Source: Streptomyces sp. STR69 (GTDB lineage Bacteria > Actinomycetota > Actinomycetes > Streptomycetales > Streptomycetaceae). Taken from it: a stretch of 64,000 nt of DNA. The notes below the pieces were generated by a model. It was given only the letters and a program-made list of their open reading frames with translations. It had not been told where the DNA came from and did not search any database. A program made the position numbers and the translations under genes. Shown in pieces: positions 8,101 through 16,391 of the stretch. The stretch is taken from assembly GCF_024519455.1 (NCBI RefSeq), contig NZ_JALJRY010000005.1:18111-82110 (forward strand). The letters are read 5' to 3'. Positions within the stretch are counted from its first letter, which is position 1. Every line of letters begins with the position of its first letter.

Positions 8101-10085
8101 TGGTCGTCCAACGACCCCGGACCCTGGTCCGGGAGTCGATCAGGCTGATGACCTCGTAGCCCTCGATGTTCAACGGCCGGGTCAGCACGGTCACCAGGCC
8201 TTCGGGACGGGTGTTCGTACGGCCGCCCGAGCCGATGGCGGCGGCAGCGACCGCCGCGAGTGAGAGCGTGCGAGCGCGTCTATGACGGCGGCCACCACCT
8301 TGTGCTCCGGCGCCTTGCGGACGAACTTGCGCTGATGCTTGTAGATCGTGGTGTCGAGTATCCGCATGCCGAGCGTGAGTGCGGCCGGTTCCACCGGAGG
8401 GGCTGCGACGGGCGCCTCGATCGCGTCGTCGGCGAACACTCGCCTTCCTGCGGCCGTGGCTTCGGCTTGACCTTCGTCGCCCTCTTCACCTGCTTGACAG
8501 GGACGGGCGCCGTCGTGGACCCGGCTTCCGCGTCCGACCACGCCGGCTGTACGGACTCGCGTGGCAGCTCGCGCCACTCCGGGGGTGCCAGCTCCGCCGA
8601 CGGGGCCAGGACCAGTACAGGTACCGCCATCTCGGCGAGTGCGGCACCGCCTTGATATCCGGCCTTGCGCGGGGTGTAGCGGATCTCCCTCCGACCAGGG
8701 CACGGTGACCCGGCCGCCGTTCTCCAGTACCTGGGGTCCGGAAAGCGCGACCTCGCCCTCACCGACTTCCGTCCACGTACGCCAGTGAGCTGACTCCACG
8801 CCCTCTGCGGCCGACAACTCGCACCCGGCTTCCGCCCGGTCCAGCACATGTCCGTGGCCGGACACCACTACCACCGGACGCCCTTGCCCACGCGCGGCGT
8901 TGAGCAGTTCGGCGAGGTACTTCACCTGGCTCACCGACCAGTCGGCGAGTGAGCTCCGCTGTCCGTGATCGAGATTCTCGCCGATCGTGATCAGTACCAC
9001 AGCGACCACATCGTCCGAGGCGACTGCCGCGACCAGTCGCGAATCGAGCAACTGCCCGGCCGGTCCGGGGATCTCATTCTTGTGGAAGAGGACCGCCGTG
9101 TGCCGGTGCTGTTCCCAGAAAGCGGCGAAGCCTTCCTTCTCCTCGTCCTGACCGCCGGACACCGGCCGTCCGCACAGCAAGGTCGCACGGCTGATCGCCG
9201 TGACCGAAGGGACCATCGCCACGGCGGCGGCCCGCTGCCCGGCGCCGGACAGTTCGCTCCACCGTCCGGTGACGGTCAGCTCCCCGCCGAGCTGGGCACC
9301 GACCGCACTGGTCATCCCGTCCAGGACCATCATCACCGGTGGCCGTACCTTCGCCAGCGGCAGCGCGACGCTCCGCAGGACGTCTTCAATGGGTAGCGCC
9401 CGACCGGGCTGTGCGGCGGTGGCGCGTTTGACCCACGGCCCGAGCCGGGCCACGAAAGCCTCGTCGAGTGTGGCCCGTCGCCGTCGCGCCGCGTCGTGCA
9501 ACGTGCGATACGCCAGCGCCAGCGCGGGCTCGGCCTCTCCGTCTCCCACCCACAGCCGTGCCAGTGCCCGGTCCACTCACCCCCAGTCGGCGACATGTGT
9601 ACGCACGGCCTGCCCGACCGAGGAGACGGTCGGTTCCGCTGCGTCCAGCCAGCGCCGCAGCCTTACCGCCATACGAGCGAGTTCGACCCGCTTCGGGCAG
9701 AGGACGGCTGCGAGTTGGTGCTCCGCCACATGTTCCCAGGCGGTTTGAGCGGCCTGCGGCCCTTCGGCCAGGGCTTCGGCCAATCCGTCCAGGCGCGCCT
9801 GGAAGCCTGAGGGAAGGAAGGGATTGCCTGCGAGCGCGGCGGTCAGATGGGCGTCGTCCGCCAGCAGGTCGGCCTGCTGCAACATGTCGACAACCCATTG
9901 CAGAGCCTCCTCGCGCTGGTGGCCCCCGGCCCGAGGCCTCGCCGATCCAACGGGTCAGCGTGCCCTCCACCGCCCGCGCGTAGGCGCGCAGTTCGGAGGG
10001 ACGGGATCCCAGCCCGAACACCGAGCCCAGAGCCACAGCCGCATCGGCCGACGCCTCGTCATCGTCGGATTCCACCTTCGCAAGA
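8101..10085 (-). pseudogene. pglZ: BREX type 2 PglZ remnant (alkaline-phosphatase fold)
   Basis: Pieces in several frames add up to most of a PglZ. They are, in order: ADLLAKVESDDDEASADAA and a frameshift at about 9930 (EEALQWVVDMLQQ); an in-frame TGA at 9577-9579 between THVADWG and VDRALARLWVGD; the PglZ core VMMVLDGMTSAVGAQLGG with PSVTAISRATLLCGR; and VVVVSGHGHVLDRAE, where family members usually have SDHGH. A further shift at about 8690 leads to EIRYTPRKAGYQGGAALAEM, and another at about 8440 leads to ALTLGMRILDTTIYKHQRKF. The end is GLVTVLTRPLNIEGYEVISL near 8120. At least three frameshifts and one nonsense codon make it dead. Upstream it is cut by an IS3 scrap; downstream it is fused to the helicase remnant. 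PglZ is the hallmark of BREX/Pgl phage resistance. Confidence 0.8.
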
Positions 10086-10492
10086 AGGTCCGCACCACTG
10101 TCCCCGAGCTGAACACCCGGTATGTCGGCGACATAACCTATCTGGCCGTGGGCAACGGCCAATTCCTCTACCCGGCAACGGTGTTGCACCTGTGCTCGAG
10201 ACGGCTGGCGGGCTGGTCGATCGCCGATCACATGCGCACCTCGCTGGTCACCGACGCTCTCAAGGCCGCGGCTGCCGCCCGGGGTGCCCGTGGCCTGCAC
10301 GGGGCGATCTTCCACAGCGACAACGGCGTGCAATACGCAGCGGAGGGGTTTGCGTAGGTATGCGCGGACCTCGGTGTGATCAGATAACGGGGAGCAATGG
10401 GCACCAGCGCGGACAACGCTGCCGTGGAATCGCTGAACGCGACCATGAAACGAGAGACGCTCCACGGCAGGAACAACGGTCAACTGTGCTGA
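10086..10492 (+). mobile_element. IS3-family transposase fragment (rve/DDE domain)
   Basis: The integrase-core region of an IS3-type OrfB: TRYVGDITYLAVGNGQFLY (first Asp), LCSRRLAGWSIADHMRTSLV and AIFHSDNGVQYAAEGFA (second Asp). After an in-frame TAG (10355-10357) and a second stop at about 10385, GTSADNAAVESLNATMKRE (Glu) follows. The N-terminal helper ORF, both ends of the element and its inverted repeats are not seen. It abuts the 5' side of the pglZ remnant and probably truncated it. Inactive. Confidence 0.75.
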
Positions 10493-10664
10493 CCACCGTC
10501 GCATAACAACCGGTGTCCACGATCAAGGGTGTCGTCCCTTTCGCCCGAGATATGCAGGAGCGGGCTGATGCCGCGGTCGGCTCTGGCCTTCGTCCCTTCG
10601 ACGAAGTCGGCCGCTTCTTCGGCGTTGCTCTCTGTACCTCAGTCGATCGTCCGTCTGTGTCCGC

Positions 10665-11198
10665 TCACAGGACTTGCGTCCAGACTCCGGCCGGGTGCTC
10701 CTGAGGGGGTAGCCACAACTGAGGCTGGCGGCTGAGGAGGTCTCCTCCGCCCTGTTGCCAGGGGAAGACCGCGTCGCGGTTGGGCCACACCACCTGTAGG
10801 AACGGGAACGGCGGCTTGCGATAGAACCTGATTGCCTGACCGAAGAACGCCTTGTACCACCCATAGTCGACCGGCTTCAGCACGACTGGGACATTCGCGA
10901 TGTCGTGCCGTTCTTGGTTGGTTTCCAAGGGTTCTCCCTCGACGGCCCGCCCACCGAGGTCGTTGAGGACCGGCTGCATCAGGGGGATGTCCAGGCCGAA
11001 CATGGCGAGTTCGGGCACGCGGTGCCTGTGCCACAGGCCGATGGTGTAGGCCCAGCCGGGTCCCAGGTCGTCGGCGGGAACCCCGACGACCTGCCAGCCG
11101 TGGCGGTCGATGGTTTCAGCCGTCGCCCGAGTATGAGGGGCGAGGTCGTCAATCTGTTGGCAGACAACGCAGTGGCAGGTGGTGCGGTCGGTGGTCAT
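10665..11198 (-). CDS. DUF4262 family protein
   Basis: A 177-residue soluble protein with the DUF4262 layout: an N-terminal CHCVVCQQI cysteine cluster, then DRHGWQVVGVPADDLGPGWA with YTIGLWHRHRVPELAMFGL, and near the C-terminus FGQAIRFYRKPPFPFLQVVW followed by DAVFPWQQGG. The biochemical function of this family is unknown. ATG 11198 overlaps the translation signal of the upstream 65-residue gene, whose stop is 10 nt away, so the two form an operon. It is intact although surrounded by pseudogenes. The Cys-His tetrad at residues 8-13 could bind zinc. Confidence 0.72.
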   Translation of the reverse strand: MTTDRTTCHCVVCQQIDDLAPHTRATAETIDRHGWQVVGVPADDLGPGWAYTIGLWHRHRVPELAMFGLDIPLMQPVLNDLGGRAVEGEPLETNQERHDIANVPVVLKPVDYGWYKAFFGQAIRFYRKPPFPFLQVVWPNRDAVFPWQQGGGDLLSRQPQLWLPPQEHPAGVWTQVL

Positions 11199-11208
11199 GG
11201 TGGAGTCG

Positions 11209-11406
11209 TCACCTGCTGAAGGGGTAGCTGATCTGTGTCAGATCATCCGCGATGTCCGTGAGGGAGACTTCGGGATTCAGTCGGCTGACCATTTGCTGCG
11301 TCAACGGGGTGCCGCGGTAGACCAGATCCACGACGCTGGCGTCGAGTTCTGTCTCGTAGTACGAGAGCGCGAACTCGCTGTAGAAGTCAGGGGTGTCCGG
11401 GGTCAC
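11209..11406 (-). CDS. Small acidic protein upstream of DUF4262 gene
   Basis: A 65-residue frame beginning at GTG 11406 (MTPDTPDFYSEFALSYYETE) and ending SYPFSR. It is acidic and predicted mostly helical, with no recognised domain. It ends 10 nt before the DUF4262 start, so co-expression is likely. The start has only a weak Shine-Dalgarno, and upstream it abuts a lectin-domain fragment on the other strand; it may be the 3' end of a longer gene that was cut. Function unknown. Confidence 0.45.
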   Translation of the reverse strand: MTPDTPDFYSEFALSYYETELDASVVDLVYRGTPLTQQMVSRLNPEVSLTDIADDLTQISYPFSR

Positions 11407-11409
11407 TCC

Positions 11410-11572
11410 ACTCGTCAGCTACCCCCAGACCGCGCACACCACTGGCACCGCCCTGTGGTCAAGCGCGACGAACACTCATCCCAACGACACGCTCTTCTTC
11501 CAGCCCGACGGCAATCTCGTCATCTACGACAGCGACGGAACGGTTCTGTGGGCCTCCGGGACCAACAACTGA
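11410..11572 (+). pseudogene. Bulb-type lectin domain C-terminal fragment
   Basis: The frame ending at TGA 11570-11572 reads TALWSSATNTHPNDTLFFQP, then DGNLVIYDSDGTVLWASGTN. This is the last third of a B-lectin domain with one intact QPDGNLVIY sugar-binding motif. No start or upstream part is present; the fragment is cut at the point where the leftward 65-residue gene begins. It resembles the lectin part of the carboxypeptidase at 2095 but is a different gene. Confidence 0.6.
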
Positions 11573-11826
11573 CCGAACAGATGGGCGTCCACACGAACGG
11601 ATCAGAACCCGCTGCTCGCAGTTTCGGAGCCCGCCCTCCTGGCTGGGAGGACGGGCGTTGCGGCCAGCCGGAATGAGCCATCCGGGACGCGTTCGGGACG
11701 CAGGTTGGACACAAGGATCGGAAGAGACTGACATGAGTAGAGGAAGAGCGAGGTGCCAAACCTCGTCTGAACTGGGAAAACGGTCAGGATGAGCAGTGAT
11801 CGACACGGACCGTCAAGATCCTCAAA
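11573..11826. other. Lead-in to tRNA fragment B
   Basis: No gene seen. From about 11690 the sequence aligns with the lead-ins of fragments A and C: an ACACAAGGATCGGAAGAGAC-like stretch, CTGGGAAAACGGTCAGGATG near 11771, then short CAAGATCCTCAAAGGAC repeats up to the tRNA core. Confidence 0.5.
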
Positions 11827-11873
11827 GGACTCATAATCCGTCGGCCGTGGGTTCGAGTCCCACCCGCCCCACC
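11827..11873 (+). other. tRNA 3'-end fragment B (attachment-site scar)
   Basis: Same anticodon-loop to acceptor sequence as fragment A, but it ends ACCT instead of ACCA, so the encoded CCA is incomplete. No 5' half. TGACCTGCGGAAACGT follows at about 11886, matching the start of the right flank of fragment C and suggesting a right-hand arm site. Confidence 0.78.
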
Positions 11874-11912
11874 TGTGCAGGTCGCTGACCTGCGGAAACG
11901 TTTGTTTTTGGG

Positions 11913-12140
11913 TGTCGGAGCGTCAACTTTGCCTGGACGGACTGAATCCGCTGCCCATGGGTTTGGGGTTCGGCGGTGTTCGGCGAGTTCCCACCCCTCT
12001 GAGCTGCGGCAGAGTGGGTTCTCGAGGTCGTTGCTCGCGATCCGGACGACTGCCTTGAGAGCCGATACCAAGACCCAGGGGCCGTGCAGGGGCCGGGACA
12101 ACGCAGTCGTGTTCAGGCCGGTGGTGTCTCCGGGCCTATT
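11913..12140 (+). repeat. Diverged repeat D1
   Basis: About 225 bp nearly matching 13955-14182 (D2). Shared blocks include GGAGCGTCAACTTTGCCTGG, AATCCGCTGC, GGGTTTGGGGTTCGGCGG, CCAAGACCCAGGGGCC and GTGTCTCCGGGCC. The two copies flank the WD40 gene in direct orientation. Neither encodes a recognisable protein; they look like the same end-of-element sequence that follows tRNA fragments. Confidence 0.65.
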
Positions 12141-12574
12141 CGTTGTCCCATTTGCCGGGTGCGCGGTCTGGGGCTGCCGTCCACGGTGCGGCCGGTGAGC
12201 GGGCGCGAGTAGGGCGTCGTCGGCTGTTTCATCGTGCTGTTTTTGACTGGTAGGGCCGCTGAAAAGGGTACCGACAAGCCTCGGCCAGTTTGCCGAGCGG
12301 AGCAGCGACGGTGTCTTGATCAGGTGTGTGGTCGCGTTCAAGCCGTCCGCGGGTGCCGTGAAGGACCGCTATGGACGAAGGCCGGGGAAGGGGGGCTGCG
12401 AGGCGCGTTCTTGGCCCTGTCGTCGGCATTGATCGGCCACGTCCTCGGCGCCGACCCGGGACGTCCGGGGCCCCGGGTCCCTGGCCGGCAGCGCCCGGCG
12501 CGAGTCCAACCGACCGACCGCATCGCGCAGTTGGGCGCTGGTGGGGGCGTCCGGGCGCAACCAGGGGGACAGGT

Positions 12575-12620
12575 CCGCCGTCCGCCGTCCGCCGTCCGCC
12601 GTCCGCCGTCCGCCGTCCGC
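12575..12620 (+). repeat. Heptanucleotide tandem repeat (CCGCCGT)n
   Basis: Six perfect CCGCCGT units plus a partial seventh. It lies 140 bp before the WD40 start and inside an open frame that continues upstream from that gene to 12234. Copy-number changes of a 7-mer would shift that frame; whether the upstream frame is translated is unknown. Confidence 0.6.
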
Positions 12621-12761
12621 GGCAGGGGAGCGCGTGCTACCGACGCTTCGAGCTACGCCCGCCGGTCGTCCGATCCGCTCGCCCGGAGGACACGGCCCAG
12701 AGCTTCGGTGGAAGTCTGCCCGCCGTCTTCCCTGGGATTCCGGAACGCGCGAGACTGCACT

Positions 12762-13736
12762 ATGCCTTTCGTGGGACGACCGTCTCCGCCCCCGGCGTGG
12801 GGTCTGGCGGCTACCCTCACCGGGCACGGCAAAGCCGTGAACGCGGTGGGGTTCAGTCCGGACGGGCGGCTGCTGGCGTCCGGAAGCGGCGACCGGACGG
12901 TGATCCTCTGGGACGTAACCGACCCGGCACACATGACCCGGTCGGCGACTCTTGTCCATCAACGCCCTGGCTGGTTGGCGCGTGACGGCTGGCGGCAGGG
13001 TGGTGTCCACGCAGTGGATTTCAGTCCGGACGGGCGGTTACTTGCCTGCGGCAGCGACCGAACTGTGATCCTTTGGGACGTAACCGACCCGGCACGCCCG
13101 ACCCGTTGCGCCGCTGCCACCCACCAACGGCACGTCTGGCTGTCAGGTCCCGTCGGAACGGTGATGTTCAGTCCGGACGGACGTTTGTTGGCCACGGGTT
13201 CCTCCGGTGACAAGAACACAGGTGTCCTGTGGGATGTGAGTGAGCCGACGCATCCGGTGCGGACCGCCGTCGTCCGGCCGCAGGTCCGTGATTGGGCGAA
13301 GAAGCTCTCTTCAGGCGGGGCGCCTGCCGTCCATTCGGTGGGATTCAGTCCGGACGGACGGTTACTGGCCACCGCAAGCGGGGATTCCGGCGTTGTCTCC
13401 GGCACCTTCGGGTCTTGGCAGAATGGCGCCGTCATGGTGTGGGATGTCACCGACCCGACTCATCCTGTCGGGACAGCCGCCCTCCCCCTTGCCGGCCGTG
13501 GGGACGCGGGGCAGATGTATGCGGTGGCGTTCAGTCCTGACGGGCGGTTGCTGGCCTCCGGAGGCGCGAACGCGACCGTGGCCCTGTGGGATGTCGTCGG
13601 CCCTGCGCACCTGGCCACGAGCGCCACTCTCATCGGCCACCGCGGTGCCGTGCGGGCTCTGGCGTTCAGTCCGGACGGACGGCTGCTGGCCAGCTGCGGC
13701 GCCGACAGAACGGTGAGGTTGTGGGACGGGAGCTGA
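12762..13736 (+). CDS. WD40 beta-propeller protein
   Basis: 324 residues made almost entirely of six WD40 blades, each with the FSPDGRLLA core and ending VILWDV, VLWDV, VMVWDV, VALWDV or VRLWD. Blade 1 begins [20 protein letters not shown]. Such propellers are protein-binding platforms, and in Streptomyces they often form the C-terminal half of STAND/NACHT or protease-fused proteins. Here no N-terminal effector is seen. ATG 12762 is the nearest start to the first blade but has no good ribosome-binding site, and the frame stays open 528 bp upstream through a heptamer repeat. It may be the 3' part of a truncated larger gene. It is framed by repeats D1 and D2. Confidence 0.65.
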   Translation: MPFVGRPSPPPAWGLAATLTGHGKAVNAVGFSPDGRLLASGSGDRTVILWDVTDPAHMTRSATLVHQRPGWLARDGWRQGGVHAVDFSPDGRLLACGSDRTVILWDVTDPARPTRCAAATHQRHVWLSGPVGTVMFSPDGRLLATGSSGDKNTGVLWDVSEPTHPVRTAVVRPQVRDWAKKLSSGGAPAVHSVGFSPDGRLLATASGDSGVVSGTFGSWQNGAVMVWDVTDPTHPVGTAALPLAGRGDAGQMYAVAFSPDGRLLASGGANATVALWDVVGPAHLATSATLIGHRGAVRALAFSPDGRLLASCGADRTVRLWDGS

Positions 13737-13954
13737 CGCGCTCAAGCGCCGATCACCGTCGGCGACGCAGACCTGGAAGGCGGCGCGAGCGTGGCTGTGG
13801 CGGTCGTCGGCCGCAGTAGGTGGCGCGGCGAGGCGTCGTATCCGGGCAGCAGCCGCGGGGTGGCGGATCATCCGTACGCGTCGCCAGGTGCCGCCGTACG
13901 AAGGCCGACGCGGCGCCCGTCAGTCGGTTTGTATCTCCCTCGCCGTCCTGCAGG

Positions 13955-14182
13955 GGTGTTGGAGCGTCAACTTTGCCTGGACGGACTCAATCCGCTGCTC
14001 GCGGGTTTGGGGTTCGGCGGTGCTTGGGGAGTTCGAACCCCTCTGACCTGCGGTGGAGCAGGTGGCCAAGGTTGTCCCCCGCGGTCCGGGTGGCTGTCCT
14101 GAGGGCCGATGCCAAGACCCAGGGGCCATACAGGGGCCGGGATGGCGCGGTCGTGTCCAGCCGCGGTGTCTCCGGGCCGATG
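13955..14182 (+). repeat. Diverged repeat D2
   Basis: Second copy of the D1 element, direct orientation, on the far side of the WD40 gene. The rest of 13737-14340 contains no recognisable gene. Confidence 0.65.
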
Positions 14183-14340
14183 GTGCGCTTGGTGTTCAGT
14201 GGCAGCAGGTGGCTGCTGAGAGAGCGTCTGGCGATGGCCGAGGGGCGAGGGAAACGGCCCGAAAGGGAAACTGTGCGGCTGTTCGGTCCCGGTGCTGATC
14301 ACGGTGGTGGCTGCTGTCCAGGTTCTGGAGCTGCTGGCCG

Positions 14341-15615
14341 TCACCGGTCGCTCGTCAGGCCGAACGGCAGCTCCGGGTGAGTGTCTGCCGTCTCGATGAG
14401 CCGGTTGTACTTGGCGATGCGCTCGCCACGGGCCGGGGCACCGGACTTGAGCTGGCCGCAGCCGGCGCCGATGACGAGGTCGGCGATGAAGGTGTCCTCG
14501 GTCTCGCCGGAGCGGTGCGAGACCATCTGCGTGTAACCGGCCTCGCGGCAGATCCGGATCGCTTCCAGGGTCTCGGTGACGGTGCCGATCTGGTTGACCT
14601 TGATCAGGGCGGCGTTGGCGACCTTGCGGTCGACGGCCTCGGTGATGATGGCGGGATCGGTGACGAAGATGTCGTCGCCGACGAGCTGGATCCGTGTCCC
14701 CAGGCGAGCGGTGAGCTGTGTCCAGCCGTCCCAGTCGTTCTCGGCGAGGCCGTCCTCGATGGACCAGACGGGGAAGCGGTCGGTCATCTCCTCGTAGCGG
14801 TCGATGAGTTGGGCGGAGGTCAGGTCCTGGCCGGAGATGAGGTAGCGGCCGTCGCGGTAGAACTCGCTGGCGGCGGGGTCCAGGGCGATGGCGATGCCGT
14901 CGCGGCCCGGGGTGTATCCGGCGTCGTCGATGGCCTCGACCAGCTGGTGCAGGACGTCTTCGGGCCGGTCGATGGCGGGGGCGAAGCCGCCCTCGTCGCC
15001 CAGTCCGACCGCATGCCCGGCGGCGGCGAGGCGGGCCCTGAGCCGGGCGTAGACCTCGGCCCCGGCCCGTACGGCCTCGGGCAGACTCGGCGCGCCGAGC
15101 GGAGCGAGCATGAACTCCTGGAAGTCCAGGCTGTTGGCGGCGTGGGCGCCGCCGTTGACGACGTTGAAGTGCGGGACCGGCAGCAGCGGTCGGGCTCCGG
15201 TGGTCTCGGAGATGCGCTGCCACAACTCCTGGCCGCGAGCTGCCGCCTCGGCGCGGGCGGCGGCGATGGAGACGCCGACGATCGCGTTGGCCCCGAGCCG
15301 GGACTTGGTCGGTGTGCCGTCCAACTCGATGAGTACGGCGTCGAGTTCGGCCGCGGAGCCGAAGCGCCGGCCGACGAGCGCCTTGGCGATCTCGCCGTTG
15401 ACGTGTGCCACCGCCCCGGTGACCCCCTGGCCGCCGTAGCGTGACTGGTCACCGTCGCGCAGTTCGACCGCCTCCCGGGTACCGGTGGACGCGCCGGAGG
15501 GCACGCCGGCGCGTACGGTGATGCCGGCCGTGGTGCGCAGGGTCACCGAGAGGGTCGGCCGGGCGCGGGAGTCCAGGATCTCCACCGCGTGCACGTACTC
15601 AATGCGTAGCGTCAT
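14341..15615 (-). CDS. eno: Enolase (second-type)
   Basis: 424 residues, full length for enolase, which converts 2-phosphoglycerate to phosphoenolpyruvate in the cytoplasm. Active-site landmarks are present: GVPSGASTG, FNVVNGGAHAANSLDFQEF (substrate His and Glu), GLGDEGGFAP (Glu), metal Asp/Glu in ALDPAASEF, SIEDGLAENDW and VGDDIFVT, LIKVNQIGT (catalytic Lys), SHRSGETED (His) and LKSGAPARGERIAKYN (Lys). ATG 15615 has GGAAGG 9 nt ahead. It is divergent enough (for example DSRARPTLSV and HAANSLDFQEF) and placed in debris, so it is likely a second enolase and not the housekeeping copy. It is preceded by a pyrophosphatase remnant, suggesting an imported metabolic pair. Confidence 0.93.
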   Translation of the reverse strand: MTLRIEYVHAVEILDSRARPTLSVTLRTTAGITVRAGVPSGASTGTREAVELRDGDQSRYGGQGVTGAVAHVNGEIAKALVGRRFGSAAELDAVLIELDGTPTKSRLGANAIVGVSIAAARAEAAARGQELWQRISETTGARPLLPVPHFNVVNGGAHAANSLDFQEFMLAPLGAPSLPEAVRAGAEVYARLRARLAAAGHAVGLGDEGGFAPAIDRPEDVLHQLVEAIDDAGYTPGRDGIAIALDPAASEFYRDGRYLISGQDLTSAQLIDRYEEMTDRFPVWSIEDGLAENDWDGWTQLTARLGTRIQLVGDDIFVTDPAIITEAVDRKVANAALIKVNQIGTVTETLEAIRICREAGYTQMVSHRSGETEDTFIADLVIGAGCGQLKSGAPARGERIAKYNRLIETADTHPELPFGLTSDR

Positions 15616-15729
15616 GGTCGGCTGCCTTCCGTCCCTGAGTCGGTGGGCTTCACTGTCACCGTAGGCGCCTGACACCGCCGGGTTCCGGGGCCGTTCGGCC
15701 CTGAAGCGCGGCCGTTCGGACCGCTGCGC

Positions 15730-15874
15730 GGCTCGCGGGCCGCCTCCGGGAGGCATCGATCCCGGCGTACCGCGGGTCGTGGGCGGGCACGCACAGCGCC
15801 TTCTCGTGCATGTCGTTCTCGTCGCGGACGACGAACATGCCGACGGCCCGGCCGACCATCCACCTCACCGGCAA
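15730..15874 (-). pseudogene. Inorganic pyrophosphatase-like fragment
   Basis: A short frame reads VRWMVGRAVGMFVVRDEND, then MHEKALCVPAHDPRYAGID, which matches the strand carrying the 'V.RPVGVLKMTDE...D.K..AVP..DPR' core of soluble inorganic pyrophosphatases. Neither the N-terminal nor the C-terminal parts are found around it, so it is a scrap of about 48 residues. It lies immediately upstream of enolase. The call rests on one motif and is tentative. Confidence 0.42.
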
Positions 15875-16391
15875 CGCCGTTCGGCACCACCGGTCGGCCT
15901 ACGCCGCGCTGGTGCACCGTGCCATGCAGGGCCCACATGTCTTCGACCAGTTACTCGGCCGTCCGCAGGGGCTTTGGCCCCAGCGGGGTCACGAGCCTTC
16001 GGCGTCCGGCCTTACGGATCCGTGCCGGGGACCGAGACGTTTCAGCAGGGTGGACACGGCCGGGTGTTGGATGCGTGGGCCCAGGACGCGCTCCAAGGTC
16101 TCGACCTCGGCGGAGCGGAGTGAGCGGCATGACGCGGACATCTGTCCCGACCTTGCCGGGGTAGAGGTCGACTCGGCCGGGCCCGGTACACCGTCATGCT
16201 GGTCCGGATGCGGCTCGACCCTGCCACGAAGACGTACGTCGCCCCGACCAGTCGCCGAGAGCAGGGCGTGACGCGACGGACGACATCGCCTCGAACGAGC
16301 CGTCTGCCGACAGCTCTTCAAGGTCCTGGAACAGGCGATGTTCTCCGCTCGAACGCCCATGTCCTGACCTGTTCGCCGACCGGTCCGCCTT
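15875..16391. other. No recognisable gene
   Basis: Open frames exist on both strands, for example a leftward one containing TYVFVAGSSRIRTSMTVYRA, but none extends into a family-like protein. Probably eroded coding sequence. Confidence 0.3.

Noticed and set aside
10086..10492. Active IS3 element
   Set aside because: Two in-frame stops, no OrfA and no terminal repeats seen.
12575..12620. CRISPR array
   Set aside because: The unit is 7 bp without spacers and no cas genes are present.
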